From: Pseudoxanthomonas sp. PXM01
GTDB taxonomy: Bacteria > Pseudomonadota > Gammaproteobacteria > Xanthomonadales > Xanthomonadaceae
Direction of reading: 5' to 3'
Assembly: GCF_014851815.1 (NCBI RefSeq)
Contig: NZ_JACVAJ010000001.1
Span: forward strand, 868,001-932,000
DNA: 64,000 bases
In this document: piece after piece, positions 42,801 through 50,480 of the stretch
Layout of the letters: each line of letters opens with the position of its first letter
Numbering within the stretch: the stretch's first letter is position 1
The notes under the pieces: generated by a model
Databases searched by the model: none
What the model saw: only the letters and a program-made list of their open reading frames with translations
What the model was told of the DNA's origin: nothing
Translations under genes and position numbers: made by a program

Positions 42801-45800
42801 TTGTGCACGTTGCCCGCCGCCACTTCGGCCGCGGTCACCGTGTGCACGCCGGTGCAGGTCGTGCTCGCGCCAGGCGCCAGCGTCGTCACCAGACAGGTCG
42901 CCGCGGCATCCAACTGCGCATCGTTCACGACGACGCCCGTCAGGGTCACGTTGCCCGTGTTGGTCACCGCGAACTGGTAGGCGATCACGCTGCCCACGCC
43001 GTAAGGACCGGTCGAGGTCACCGACTTCACCACCGTCAGCGACGGCGCCTGTGCGTCGACCGTCGTGGTCACCGGGGTGCTGTCGCAACCGGCGACACAG
43101 TCCGGATCGCCACCACCGGTCACGGTGGCCGTGTTGGCCGCACCGCCGGCCGCAAGGGGAGTCACGTTGATCGTGATCGTCACAGCGCCGCCCACCGTGA
43201 GGTCCGCCATCGCCACCGTGCAGGTCACGTCCCGCCCGGCGATCGCGCAGTTGGGCGTCGCACTGTTGACGGTCATGCCCACGGGCACGCTATCGGTCAC
43301 GACAGCATCAGCGGTCGCATCGGCGGTGCCGGTGTTGCTCACGCCGATGGTGTAGTCGAACGGAACACCGGTGATGGCTGTCGCCGGTCCGCTCTTGGTG
43401 ATTTCGAGGTTGGGGGCGTTGATCGTGGTGTCCACGGCCGGGCTGCTGCAGCCGGTCGCACAATCGGGGTCGCCACCGCCCACGACGGTCGCCGTGTTGC
43501 TGACGGCGGTGCCTGCGGCTGCCGTCGGCGTCACCGGGATCACGTAGCTCACGCTATTGCCCGGCGCGTTCGACAGACCCACCGCGATGGTGCACACCAC
43601 GGTCTGGCTGCCCGCCGGGTTCAACACGCAGTCCGCCGGCAAGGTGCCGATCGTCAAGCCTGCCGGCACCACATCGGTGACCGTCGCGGTCGCCGATGTC
43701 GCCGCCGTGCCGGTATTCGTCACGGTGATGGTGTAGTCGTACGCCACACCGACCACGGCGGTGGCCGGGCCGCTCTTCGCGATGTCGAGGCTCGGCGCAA
43801 CGACCGGCGTATCCACCGGCGCGCTGACGCAGCTGCCCGCGGTGGCGCAGGCGGGATCGCCACCGCCGGTCACGCTGGCCGTGTTCGACACCGTCGTGTT
43901 GTTGATGCCGCCCTGCGGCGTCACCGGAATCACGAAACTCACCGCATTGCCGGGTGCCACGTTCGACAGGCCCGCGGCGATGGAGCATTCCACCGTCTGG
44001 CTGCCCGACGGATTGGTCGCGCAGTTCGCGGGCAAGGTGCCGATCGTCAACCCGGTCGGCACCACGTCCGTGACCGTCGCCGTTGCCGACGTCGCGACCG
44101 TACCGGTATTGGTCACCGTGATCGTGTAGGTGTACGGCACGCCGACGACGGCCGAGTCGGGCGCGACAATCGATGCGGTCTTGGCGATGACCAACCGCGG
44201 CTGGCTGACGAACGCCACGTGGAACGCGCAATCCTGCGTCACCGGCGTCACGTTGTAGGTGTAGACGCCCGCCGTAGGACCACTCAATGTGGCCTGGCAG
44301 GTGTTCGCGCCGCCTGGCGTGGTGATGACCGGGATGTGCCCTGGCGTGGTGGGCGTGAGCGTGAAGCTGGTGCCCTGCCCGTCCTCGACCACCTGCGGCG
44401 ATGTGCTGTTGAGCGTGCCGCCGGTGATGCTGGGCGTCACGATCCAGACCTGGGCGAACTCGGCGGTCACGTTGAGGTCCTGGGTCCCCATCCGCACGTA
44501 GCACTCGTTGCCGGTGATCGTCGTGCAGCCGCCGGTCCAGCCCTTGAAGATGGAGCCGTTGTCGGCAATCGCGTTGAGATAAGCCTCCTGGTTTTCGCCC
44601 AGGTTGTCCGTGCTGCACGCGGTCCGCGCGCTGCCGGAGGGGCACGCGAACGCCGCGGGAACCGCACTGATGCGCCCGCTGCCGGCACCGATGGTGTTGG
44701 CGGTGAGGCGATGCTGGGCCGCGGTGACCGGCGTACTCACGCCATCGGTGTTGTTGGCGGCGACGCTGTCGGACATGCCGGCAGGCGGCGTGACGCTGAC
44801 GACGGTCACGACCGGCGTGCCGGCCGTGCCGGCGGTGATGCCGCTGACGGTGTAGACAAGCGATTGGCCCACGGGCAGGTTGGCCGTCGCGGTCGAAATC
44901 GGACCGGAACCACTGCTCGTCGCACCACAGCTTGCGGTGCTTCCGCCCGGCACGGCACAGGTCCAGCTGGCCGTGCCATTCGCGCCGCTTAGCGTTTGCG
45001 AAACAGTCGCACCGGTAGCGGCGACCGGACCATTGTTGGTCACCGTTACCGTGTAGGTGACCGCGCCACCGACCAGATAGGACGGTACGCCACCGTTGCT
45101 GACACTGACGCCGAGGTCCACCAGCGTCGTCGCTGCCGGCGAGATCGTGGTCTTGACCAGCGGCCCGATGAAGGGACTGACCGTATTGGCCCGAACGTCG
45201 TAGTCACCGTTGTTGATGACGTTGTTGGGTCCCGTGGTCGCCGCGTTGCTTGGCACGGTGAACGTCACCGGGAAGCTGCCGCCCGCACCCGCTACGAGGT
45301 CGCCTACCGGGCAGTCGATGTAACTGGCGCGCGGCGCGGTGCCGGCGTGCGGACCCGTGCACGTCGCGGGCCAGGAACCCTGCACGAACGACAGGTGCAG
45401 GCCATTCTCGGTGATCGGCGCCGCAAGGCGGACCGTCGCACCCAGCGCATAGACGCCCGAGTTGTTGACGTAGTTGTAGTTGTACGTAACCTGCTCGCCA
45501 GGCTTGGTCGTGGACGGACCGATGGCGGCCACGCTCAGGCCCGGCATCTTGGAGCCGAACACGTCCATGTAGATCTGGGCGGTGTGGTTGGCGGCGCTCG
45601 GGGAGCAGTTGGCCACGTAGACCTTCAACCGAATCTGGTCACCCACGTCCAGTCGACCGTTGCCCGGCGCGATATCGAAGCCCTGCCAGTTGGTGAACTG
45701 GTAGTTGTTGCCGCCCGTCGAGTACTGCTGCCAGGGGATACCCGGCTGGTTCGAGTAATTGAACGTATGGAAGAGCTGGGTGTTGCCCTTGGTGATGTTG

Positions 45801-46369
45801 ATGACTTCAACAAAGAAGAACGGCTGTTCTCCTGCGGCATGGTTCGGATTGTTGAGCACCGGCGCCATCGCGAAACGGATGTGCACCTTGCCATCCACCG
45901 GATCGACATCGCTCAGCGCCATGGTCGCTTCCTGCTCCATCGAGTACCCGGCGAGCGAACCGTTGCCGCCCAGCAGGGCTGACGCAAGCCCGGAGAATGG
46001 ATAGCGCGCACCCAGGTTGTTGGTGTTGGCTGCGGTGCCGGGCGTGGTCAGCACCCTTGCGTTGTTGGAAAAAGCCGTACTGACCGTGTTGGTCCTGGGA
46101 ATCGTCTCCAGGGGCGCGCTCAGCGTCAGCTGGCTGCTGCTGGTGGGCGGCACAGGCGATATCGCGGTGGAATTGCGCTGGTAACGCTCCAGCTTCCACT
46201 CGGAGAAGTTCTGCGTTTCGAAGCCGCCGTTCTTGATCTGCGCATGTACCGTCGGGACGAACAACGCCAGCAACGCCATCAATGCGAACGCGGCAAAGAC
46301 GCCGCTCCTGCCTTTCCGTCGATCGGTCGTCCCGACCTGTCGTCCCTGTAGTGCCGCGGCAATCTGCAT
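36875..46369 (-). CDS. Giant secreted DUF11-repeat protein with C-terminal OmpA domain
   Basis: 3164 residues from ATG at 46369. Signal sequence FAAFALMALLALFVPTVHAQ. Then an N-terminal adhesin-like region (IKNGGFETQNFSEWKLERYQ), a bacterial-repeat segment (IFKGWTGGC), four DUF11-type repeats around 700-1100, ten near-identical 116-residue repeats at 1109-2268, one divergent copy, two cadherin-like/VCBS-type segments with NDTLGGGPAQIG, an SdrD-B-like piece (FGTVFNDRDGDGWQDG), and two OmpA-like modules at about 2976-3164, the last with LFDTDKATI and IVGHADRRGSHAYN. The OmpA end would bind peptidoglycan while the repeats project as a stalk. An adhesion or matrix role is inferred. Forms an operon with the barrel gene downstream. 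Confidence 0.88.
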   Translation of the reverse strand: MQIAAALQGRQVGTTDRRKGRSGVFAAFALMALLALFVPTVHAQIKNGGFETQNFSEWKLERYQRNSTAISPVPPTSSSQLTLSAPLETIPRTNTVSTAFSNNARVLTTPGTAANTNNLGARYPFSGLASALLGGNGSLAGYSMEQEATMALSDVDPVDGKVHIRFAMAPVLNNPNHAAGEQPFFFVEVINITKGNTQLFHTFNYSNQPGIPWQQYSTGGNNYQFTNWQGFDIAPGNGRLDVGDQIRLKVYVANCSPSAANHTAQIYMDVFGSKMPGLSVAAIGPSTTKPGEQVTYNYNYVNNSGVYALGATVRLAAPITENGLHLSFVQGSWPATCTGPHAGTAPRASYIDCPVGDLVAGAGGSFPVTFTVPSNAATTGPNNVINNGDYDVRANTVSPFIGPLVKTTISPAATTLVDLGVSVSNGGVPSYLVGGAVTYTVTVTNNGPVAATGATVSQTLSGANGTASWTCAVPGGSTASCGATSSGSGPISTATANLPVGQSLVYTVSGITAGTAGTPVVTVVSVTPPAGMSDSVAANNTDGVSTPVTAAQHRLTANTIGAGSGRISAVPAAFACPSGSARTACSTDNLGENQEAYLNAIADNGSIFKGWTGGCTTITGNECYVRMGTQDLNVTAEFAQVWIVTPSITGGTLNSTSPQVVEDGQGTSFTLTPTTPGHIPVITTPGGANTCQATLSGPTAGVYTYNVTPVTQDCAFHVAFVSQPRLVIAKTASIVAPDSAVVGVPYTYTITVTNTGTVATSATATVTDVVPTGLTIGTLPANCATNPSGSQTVECSIAAGLSNVAPGNAVSFVIPVTPQGGINNTTVSNTASVTGGGDPACATAGSCVSAPVDTPVVAPSLDIAKSGPATAVVGVAYDYTITVTNTGTAATSATATVTDVVPAGLTIGTLPADCVLNPAGSQTVVCTIAVGLSNAPGNSVSYVIPVTPTAAAGTAVSNTATVVGGGDPDCATGCSSPAVDTTINAPNLEITKSGPATAITGVPFDYTIGVSNTGTADATADAVVTDSVPVGMTVNSATPNCAIAGRDVTCTVAMADLTVGGAVTITINVTPLAAGGAANTATVTGGGDPDCVAGCDSTPVTTTVDAQAPSLTVVKSVTSTGPYGVGSVIAYQFAVTNTGNVTLTGVVVNDAQLDAAATCLVTTLAPGASTTCTGVHTVTAAEVAAGNVHNSATVTGQPPTPPGGPTLPTVTSPPSTVDTATEQLPAITVVKSVTSTGPYGVGSVIAYQFAVTNSGNVTLSNIVVNDALLDTAATCAATTLAPGASTTCTGVHTVTAAEVAAGNVHNSATVTGQPPTPPGGTPPTPITSPPSTVDTATEQLPAITLVKSVTSTGPYGVGSVIAYQFAVTNSGNVTLSNIVVNDALLDTAVTCAATTLAPGASTTCTGVHTVTAAEVAAGNVHNSATVTGQPPTPPGGPTPPTVTSPPSTVDTATAQNPALSLIKSVTSTGPYGVGSVIAYQFAVTNTGDVTLTGVVVNDAQLDAAATCPVTTLAPGASTTCTGVHTVTAAEVAAGNVHNSATVTGQPPTPPGGPTPPTVTSPPSTVDTATAQAPAMTVVKSVTSTGPYGVGSVIAYQFLVTNTGDVTLSNIVVNDALLDTAATCAATTLAPGAGTTCTGVHTVTAAEVASGNVHNSATVTGQPPTPPGGTPPTPITSPPSTVDTATEQLPAIAVVKSVTSTGPYGVGSVIAYQFAVTNSGNVTLSSIVVNDALLDTAATCAVTTLAPGAGTTCTGVHTVTAAEVASGNVHNSATVTGQPPTPPGGTPPTPITSPPSTVDTATEQLPAIAVVKSVTSTGPYGVGSVIAYQFAVTNSGNVTLSSIVVNDALLDTAATCAVTTLAPGASTTCTGVHTVTAAEVAAGNVHNSATVTGQPPTPPGGPTPPTVTSPPSTVDTATEQLPAMTVVKSVTSTGPYGVGSVIAYQFAVTNTGNVTLTGVVVNDAQLDAAATCPVTTLAPGASTTCTGVHTVTAAEVAAGNVHNSATVTGQPPTPPGGPTPPTVTSPPSTVDTATEQLPAMTVVKSVTSTGPYGVGSVIAYQFAVTNSGNVTLSNIVVNDALLDTAATCAATTLAPGASTTCTGVHTVTAAEVAAGNVHNSATVTGQPPTPPGGPTPPTVTSPPSTVDTATEQLPAITLVKSVTSTGPYGVGSVIAYQFAVTNSGNVTLSNIVVNDALLDTAATCAATTLAPGASTTCTGVHTVTAAEVAAGNVHNSATVTGQPPTPPGGPTPPTVTSPPSTVDTATEQLPAITLVKSVTSTGPYRAGSTIAYQFEVENTGNVTLTDVSVVDALAGLGPLTYAWPAAAGQLLPGERVVANANYSVTPADVLAGNVRNSATVTGRPPTPPGGTSPPDVSSPPSTVDTSILPVIDAVDDILAPVNGATGMPSAGNAYDNDVINGVRVDPAAITGTVTTPATSPAGGPVPTLDPASGVVSVPAGTPAGTYTIGYRICETLNPDNCDDAVVSLTVVATTINAEDDAFVPIRSGGGGTSPSVLGNDTLGGGPAQIGQVTLVPGGSPHAGLVMNPDGTVTIAAGTPPGTYRYPYTLCEVLNPTNCDTADAIVVVSGEALLRVTKTAGVRDVQTGDLVRYTVTVENLGDGPLVGGSIVDTPAAGLSYVEGSLTVSDGDNAATVSGQHPVRFEGLDIPVGGTARLVYMMRVGAGARAGTLVNQAQAVSSSGEPLSNVATAEVALVADAMVEDSLVFGTVFNDRDGDGWQDGAALSGVRVQGGFAPQVYVAGSTTLDRGTGPQPQADASAPLLHGIEVGAMAGRQSEADPVQGRQVVIRQALRELSFTDDFVLTSDQGVTLRMDRNGVTSLETSGEAAKGLTAAMPTVERRVAQGEGGYVVDYVIGNAGIEERGVPGVRIATVEGLLIETDQFGRYHLAGVSGGAWERGRNVVLKVDPSTLPAGTRMTTDNPLLRRVTPGVPVRFDWGVVLPEQVIEGGSEQLELELGEVHFAPGSAALPPRYQPLITAMAAKVREHQGGEVVIQADGEGEGLALDRANAVRDALLSQLDAAATQSLVVSIRARSEEPASLVAGVRDDATVLGTVLFDTDKATIRAEFAPLLDAMAAALEQKGGGNVVIVGHADRRGSHAYNTALGMQRAKAVFDALAARLGASARATLRVEIENDPVAPNGARK
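39567..43046 (-). repeat. Ten 348-bp in-frame tandem repeats inside the giant gene
   Basis: Each unit encodes 116 residues beginning with PA(I/M)T(V/L)VKSVTSTG and ending STVDTATEQL. Units come in two core types, TGVVVNDAQLDAAATCPV and SNIVVNDALLDTAATCAA, and two linker types, GGPTPPTVTSPP and GGTPPTPITSPP, combined in differing orders. That mosaic indicates repeated gene conversion or unequal crossing over. Reading on the opposite strand stays open through most of the array, which is a side effect of the repeated composition. Confidence 0.95.
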
Positions 46370-46446
46370 GATCCGTCCCGTTCTGAAGGCAAAAAGGCTA
46401 GAAAGCGACACGGGCGATCGCCGTGCTGCTCGTGCAATAAGTGGTG

Positions 46447-46502
46447 GGCATGGCGCCATGCCGGGATGACGAGGCGGGCGATGCGGTGCGTTGCATCGCC
46501 CG
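46447..46502. promoter_or_regulatory. Palindrome and hairpin between the DUF3617 gene and the giant gene
   Basis: GGCATGGCGCCATGCC (46447-46462) is a perfect 16-bp palindrome. Twelve bases away CGGGCGATGC (46475-46484) and GCATCGCCCG (46493-46502) make a perfect 10-bp stem with an 8-base loop. Both are in the 152-bp gap just after the DUF3617 stop and 78-106 bp upstream of the giant gene. The hairpin may be a terminator or processing site that lowers read-through; the palindrome may be an operator. Confidence 0.5.
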
Positions 46503-46521
46503 TCCACGGCGTGGTGGCCGC

Positions 46522-47157
46522 TCAATGCGCGTGCTCGCTTGCGTGGCTCGCGTCGTCCACCGTGTTCACGGTGATGCCGTTCGGCAGCACCATGTCGCCG
46601 GCACGCTGGCCGGGCTTGCAGCGCCCCAGCCAACGTCCTTCGAAGGGCACCGGTCCGGTGTTGTTCGAAGGCGTCGCGGGATGCTGGATACGGTAGGTTC
46701 CGTGGTAACGGGCCTGCATGTCGCCGCGGAGGGTCAGCTGCATGTCGATGCGCTGGCCGTGGGTCTGGCACACGGTACTGACCTCGTGGCTGCCACCCGC
46801 GGCGTTCTTCTTGACCGTGATGCGCTGGCATCCTTCCCGTGCGGGAAGCAGGAACAGGGGAACGATGCGCTCCGCCTTGGCATCGGTGCACTGGAGCACC
46901 GTCATCGCGGGCTGCACGCGGCCGCCCGCACCCGACGGCGCGTGGGCCTGCAGCGCCACCTCCCACAGACCGGCTTTGCGCACCGGCAGGTCCGCATAGG
47001 GGTTGGCATGCGTATCGGCCGCCTGCGCGATGGCGGGCAGCACGGTCAACAGAAACAGCAACGTGGTCAGCCATCGACGATCGACGGCGCGCGCGGCAAT
47101 TTTCGAGCGCAAACTTCCCGCTCTGGCGCGCGTATGCGCACCGAGTAGTGAACTCAT
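46522..47157 (-). CDS. Exported DUF3617 family protein
   Basis: 211 residues from ATG at 47157, with GGGGGA eleven bases upstream. A long N-region precedes the signal core (WLTTLLFLLTVLPAIAQA). The mature part follows DUF3617: YADLPVRKAGLWEVALQAHA at the start (R/K-x-GLWE signature), a first cysteine in MTVLQCTDAKAER, and later cysteines in REGCQRITVKK, STVCQTHGQR and GRCKPGQRAGDM. Family members are small periplasmic proteins of unknown role. It is the first gene of the strand leading into the giant gene, but a 152-bp gap with a hairpin separates them, so joint transcription is possible but not certain. Confidence 0.78.
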   Translation of the reverse strand: MSSLLGAHTRARAGSLRSKIAARAVDRRWLTTLLFLLTVLPAIAQAADTHANPYADLPVRKAGLWEVALQAHAPSGAGGRVQPAMTVLQCTDAKAERIVPLFLLPAREGCQRITVKKNAAGGSHEVSTVCQTHGQRIDMQLTLRGDMQARYHGTYRIQHPATPSNNTGPVPFEGRWLGRCKPGQRAGDMVLPNGITVNTVDDASHASEHAH

Positions 47158-47340
47158 CGATGTCCCCCAGGCTCCCGAAAGCCCGTCGTTTGCCGCGATC
47201 GCCCAGGCGTTCCCGGACGACCCCATGAACCAGATCCGCCGCCGTCGCCGGAAGAGCGACTAGCAAAACCCGAAGCGAATCACCCCATCCCCAAGCGCGC
47301 GGACCCTCCGCCTACCTGAGTCTTCTTACCTACCCCTGCA

Positions 47341-47378
47341 AGGCGAACCATCGGTTCACCTCATGCATTCACATTATC
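47341..47378 (-). promoter_or_regulatory. Candidate promoter with 21-bp inverted repeat upstream of the DUF3617 gene
   Basis: On the minus strand GATAAT (47378-47373) matches the -10 consensus at five of six positions, in an A/T-rich stretch (about 47330-47435). No good -35 is seen. Immediately downstream, AGGCGAACC-ATC-GGTTCACCT (47341-47361) is an inverted repeat with one mismatch, placed at the expected start of transcription as a repressor site would be. The rest of the 47158-47776 gap holds no recognisable gene. Confidence 0.35.
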
Positions 47379-47719
47379 GTCACTTGACGGTAAAACTGAA
47401 ACCGAAATTTCGTTGGATTTGAGAAATCGCATTACGCCGGGATCGTGATGCAAGTCCGGTGCCAGAGTGCATTGCAAAACACGCACGGACGAACAGCGTC
47501 ACGCAAACCCACGGGATCTCCGTGCAGCGGATGCCCGGCAACGCGGGTACGACGGTCTTCTTGCGGCGTGCACATGACGCGCAACGTCCGAGAGAAAGGC
47601 GCCCTTCTGGCGCAACACGTCAACCGGGCGGCGCATTGCGACTGCCGGACGCCAATCGATTGGCGGGCGAACAGACATCAGCGCAGGAAACGCTTCCTCC
47701 CGCCGCCATGCCAGCGCCC

Positions 47720-47750
47720 CAAAGAAAAAGCGGGCCGAAGCCCGCTTTTC
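47720..47750 (-). terminator. Intrinsic terminator of pnp
   Basis: GCGGGC (47730-47735), loop CGAA, GCCCGC (47740-47745), with CTTTTTCTTT following on the minus strand. It is 27 bp past the pnp stop codon and ends the rimP-to-pnp operon. Confidence 0.88.
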
Positions 47751-47776
47751 CGTCACGCATCGCGATGTCGTGCGGC

Positions 47777-49885
47777 TTACTCGGCCGACACGCCCTCGCC
47801 TTCTTCCACGGCCTTGATCGACAGGCGGATACGGCCCTGCTTGTCGACTTCCAGCACCTTGACCTTGACCACGTCGCCTTCCTTCAGCGCGTCGCTGACC
47901 TTCTCGACGCGGTCGTTGGAGATCTGCGACACGTGCACCAGGCCGTCCTTGCCCGGCAGGATGGTGACGAACGCACCGAAGTCCATGATCTTGGCGACCT
48001 TGCCCTCGTAGATGCGGCCCGGCTCGACGTCGGACGTGATCTGCTCGATGCGGGCCTTGGCGGCCTGGCCGGCGGCGCCGTTCACCGAGGCGATGGTGAT
48101 GGTGCCGTCGTCCTGGATGTCGATCTGCGTGCCGGTTTCCTTGGTGATCGCCTGGATCACCGAACCGCCCTTGCCGATCACTTCGCGGATCTTGTCGGGG
48201 TGGATCTTGATGGTGATCAGGCGCGGCGCGAACTCGCTCAGTTCCTGGCGCGGTGCGGTCATCGCGTGGGCCATCTCGCCCAGGATGTGCAGTCGGCCGG
48301 CCTTCGCCTGCGTCAGCGCCTGCTTCATGATCTCTTCGGTGATGCCTTCGATCTTGATGTCCATCTGCAGCGCGGACACGCCGTTGGCGGTACCGGCGAC
48401 CTTGAAGTCCATGTCGCCCAGATGGTCTTCGTCACCCAGGATGTCGCTCAGCACGACGAAGTCGTCGCCTTCCTTCACCAGGCCCATCGCGATGCCCGCG
48501 ACCGGTGCGGTGATCGGCACGCCGGCATCCATCAGCGCCAGCGAGCTGCCGCAGACCGAGGCCATCGAGGACGAGCCGTTCGACTCGGTGATTTCCGATA
48601 CCACGCGAATGGTGTACGGGAAGGATTCCATCGTCGGCATCACGGCGAGCACGCCGCGCTTGGCGAGGCGGCCGTGGCCGATTTCGCGACGCTTCGGACC
48701 CATCATGCGGCCGGCTTCGCCCACCGAGAACGGGGGGAAGTTGTAGTGGAACAGGAAGTGGTCCTTCCACTCGCCGCCGACGGCGTCGATCACCTGGCCA
48801 TCGCGTGCGGTGCCGAGGGTGACGGCGACGATCGCCTGCGTCTCACCACGGGTGAACAGCGAGGAGCCGTGCACGCGCGGCAGCACGCTGACCTTGGAGG
48901 AGATCGGACGCACCTGGTCCAGCGCGCGGCCGTCGATGCGGACCTTGGTCTTCAGGACCGAGGCGCGCATGGTCTGGTATTCCTGCTCGCTGAATTCCTT
49001 CGACAGGTCGCCCGTGCTCCACGCATTGGTTTCGGCCTGCGGGGCCAGCGTGTTGAGGATGGCCTTCTTGAGGTTGGAAATGGTGTCGCGGCGCTCGATC
49101 TTGTCGCGCACCTGGAACGCACCGGCGAGGCTGTCGCCCACGGCGTGGCGCAGCGCGGCGATCAGGCCTTCGTTCTTGGCCGGCGGCTGCCAGTCCCACT
49201 TCGGCTTGCCGGCTTCGGCGACCAGTTCGTTGATCACGGCGATGACCTTCTGCATCTCGCGGTGACCGAACATCACGGCGCCCAGCATCACCTCTTCCGA
49301 CAGCTCGGCGGCTTCGGATTCGACCATCAGCACGGCGTTGGCCGTACCGGCGACGACGAGCTCCAGCTTGGAGTCCTTCAGTTCGCTGACGGTCGGATTC
49401 AACACGTACTCGCCGTTGATGTAGCCGACCTTGGCGGCACCGATCGGGCCGTTGAACGGCGCGCCGGTCAGGGCGACGGCGGCGGAGGCGCCGATCAGCG
49501 CCGGGATGTCGCCGTCGATTTCCGGGTTCAGCGACATCACCGTGGCGATGACCTGCACTTCATTGCGGAATTCTTCCGGGAACAGCGGACGCAGCGGGCG
49601 ATCGATCAAGCGGGAGATCAGCGTCTCCTTCTCGGTCGCGCGGCCTTCGCGCTTGAAGAAGCCGCCCGGGATACGGCCGCCGGCGTAGAACTTCTCCTGG
49701 TAGTCGACCGTCAGCGGGAAGAAGTCCTGGCCTTCGCGGGCCGACTTCGCCGCCACGGCGGTGACCAGCAGCACGGTGTCGTCGACCTTGACGATGACGG
49801 CGCCGCCGGCCTGGCGGGCGATTTCGCCGGTTTCCAGGGTGACCTGGTGCTTGCCGTACTGGAAGGTTTTGGTGATTTTTGCCAC
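47777..49885 (-). CDS. pnp: Polynucleotide phosphorylase
   Basis: 702 residues, full length for PNPase. It degrades RNA from the 3' end with phosphate and is part of the degradosome. Two RNase PH domains are present (first with [20 protein letters not shown] and [13 protein letters not shown]; second with [20 protein letters not shown] and [18 protein letters not shown]), then the KH domain with [20 protein letters not shown] and the S1 domain with [20 protein letters not shown] and [16 protein letters not shown]. It is the last gene of the operon after rpsO; a hairpin lies in the rpsO-pnp gap, a classic site of RNase III control of pnp in Enterobacteria. Confidence 0.98.
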   Translation of the reverse strand: MAKITKTFQYGKHQVTLETGEIARQAGGAVIVKVDDTVLLVTAVAAKSAREGQDFFPLTVDYQEKFYAGGRIPGGFFKREGRATEKETLISRLIDRPLRPLFPEEFRNEVQVIATVMSLNPEIDGDIPALIGASAAVALTGAPFNGPIGAAKVGYINGEYVLNPTVSELKDSKLELVVAGTANAVLMVESEAAELSEEVMLGAVMFGHREMQKVIAVINELVAEAGKPKWDWQPPAKNEGLIAALRHAVGDSLAGAFQVRDKIERRDTISNLKKAILNTLAPQAETNAWSTGDLSKEFSEQEYQTMRASVLKTKVRIDGRALDQVRPISSKVSVLPRVHGSSLFTRGETQAIVAVTLGTARDGQVIDAVGGEWKDHFLFHYNFPPFSVGEAGRMMGPKRREIGHGRLAKRGVLAVMPTMESFPYTIRVVSEITESNGSSSMASVCGSSLALMDAGVPITAPVAGIAMGLVKEGDDFVVLSDILGDEDHLGDMDFKVAGTANGVSALQMDIKIEGITEEIMKQALTQAKAGRLHILGEMAHAMTAPRQELSEFAPRLITIKIHPDKIREVIGKGGSVIQAITKETGTQIDIQDDGTITIASVNGAAGQAAKARIEQITSDVEPGRIYEGKVAKIMDFGAFVTILPGKDGLVHVSQISNDRVEKVSDALKEGDVVKVKVLEVDKQGRIRLSIKAVEEGEGVSAE

Positions 49886-50033
49886 GGGGGTTTCCTTGGG
49901 ATGCCTTGTGCGGGTTGGACCTCACGCGACCCTTGTCGCGTGTGGCTGGCCGGATGCGTCCGGCCGGTGGTGCTGTGTGGGGCGGGCCCGGTGCGGCCAG
50001 CGGATGCAGCGCATTCCGTTCCCTGAAATGCAA

Positions 50034-50059
50034 ACCGCGGCGCATCTCTGCGCCGCGGT
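50034..50059 (-). terminator. GC-rich hairpin in the rpsO-pnp gap
   Basis: ACCGCGGCGC (50034-50043) and GCGCCGCGGT (50050-50059) form a perfect 10-bp stem with a six-base loop, 10 bp after the rpsO stop. On the minus strand TTTGCATTTC follows. It is likely an rpsO terminator with some read-through into pnp, or an RNA-processing site. Confidence 0.7.
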
Positions 50060-50069
50060 CGGGGGTATA

Positions 50070-50330
50070 TCAGCGACGCAGACCGAGCTTTTCGATCAGG
50101 GTCTTGTAGCGCTCGTTGTCTTTCTTCTTGAGGTAATCAAGCAGGCTGCGGCGGCGGTTGACCAGCTGCAGCAGACCACGACGGCTGTGGTGATCCTTCT
50201 TGTGGGTCTTGAAGTGGCCGCTCAGGTGCTCGATGCGGGCGGTCAGCAGGGCGACCTGCACTTCCGGGGAGCCGGTGTCGTTGGCGCCACGGGCGTTGTC
50301 GGCAATCACTTTCTGGGTATCGACGGACAT
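50070..50330 (-). CDS. rpsO: 30S ribosomal protein S15
   Basis: 86 residues, standard length. Typical segments are [40 protein letters not shown] and [20 protein letters not shown], ending [10 protein letters not shown]15 binds 16S rRNA early in 30S assembly, joining helices of the central domain. In E. coli it also represses its own mRNA; the leader here was not examined for that fold. It sits in its usual place between truB and pnp. Confidence 0.98.
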   Translation of the reverse strand: MSVDTQKVIADNARGANDTGSPEVQVALLTARIEHLSGHFKTHKKDHHSRRGLLQLVNRRRSLLDYLKKKDNERYKTLIEKLGLRR

Positions 50331-50453
50331 GGTTTCTCTCTGTTGGATGCGTGGCCTGCAGGAACGCGGGCTGTCCTCCGCGCGCACCGCCTGGCTCGCC
50401 ATTGATGAAGCAAGGGAATGTAAATCACCGGTGAAAACCGGCGGCGTAGTGTA

Positions 50454-50478
50454 GCCCCGGGGGCCTTGTGAAACAAGG
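50454..50478. other. Two small adjacent hairpins between truB and rpsO
   Basis: GCCCC-G-GGGGC (50454-50464) and CCTTGT-GAA-ACAAGG (50464-50478) lie just after the truB stop. Neither has a T-run on the minus strand, so strong termination is unlikely. Confidence 0.3.
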
Positions 50479-50480
50479 TT

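Noticed and set aside
39372-43088. Long minus-strand frames (39372-41504 and 41907-43088) within the repeat array.
   Set aside because: They are shifted readings of the same repeats as the real gene; the period is a multiple of three, so any frame free of stops in one unit stays free in all.
37016-44992. A 2658-residue open frame on the plus strand opposite the giant DUF11 gene.
   Set aside because: It is antisense to a gene with signal peptide, named domains and an OmpA end. Its sequence is His/Arg-rich noise repeated by the 348-bp units, with no domain or start signal.
47432-47623. 63-residue minus-strand frame between pnp and the DUF3617 gene.
   Set aside because: No ribosome site, no family resemblance, and biased composition; probably chance.
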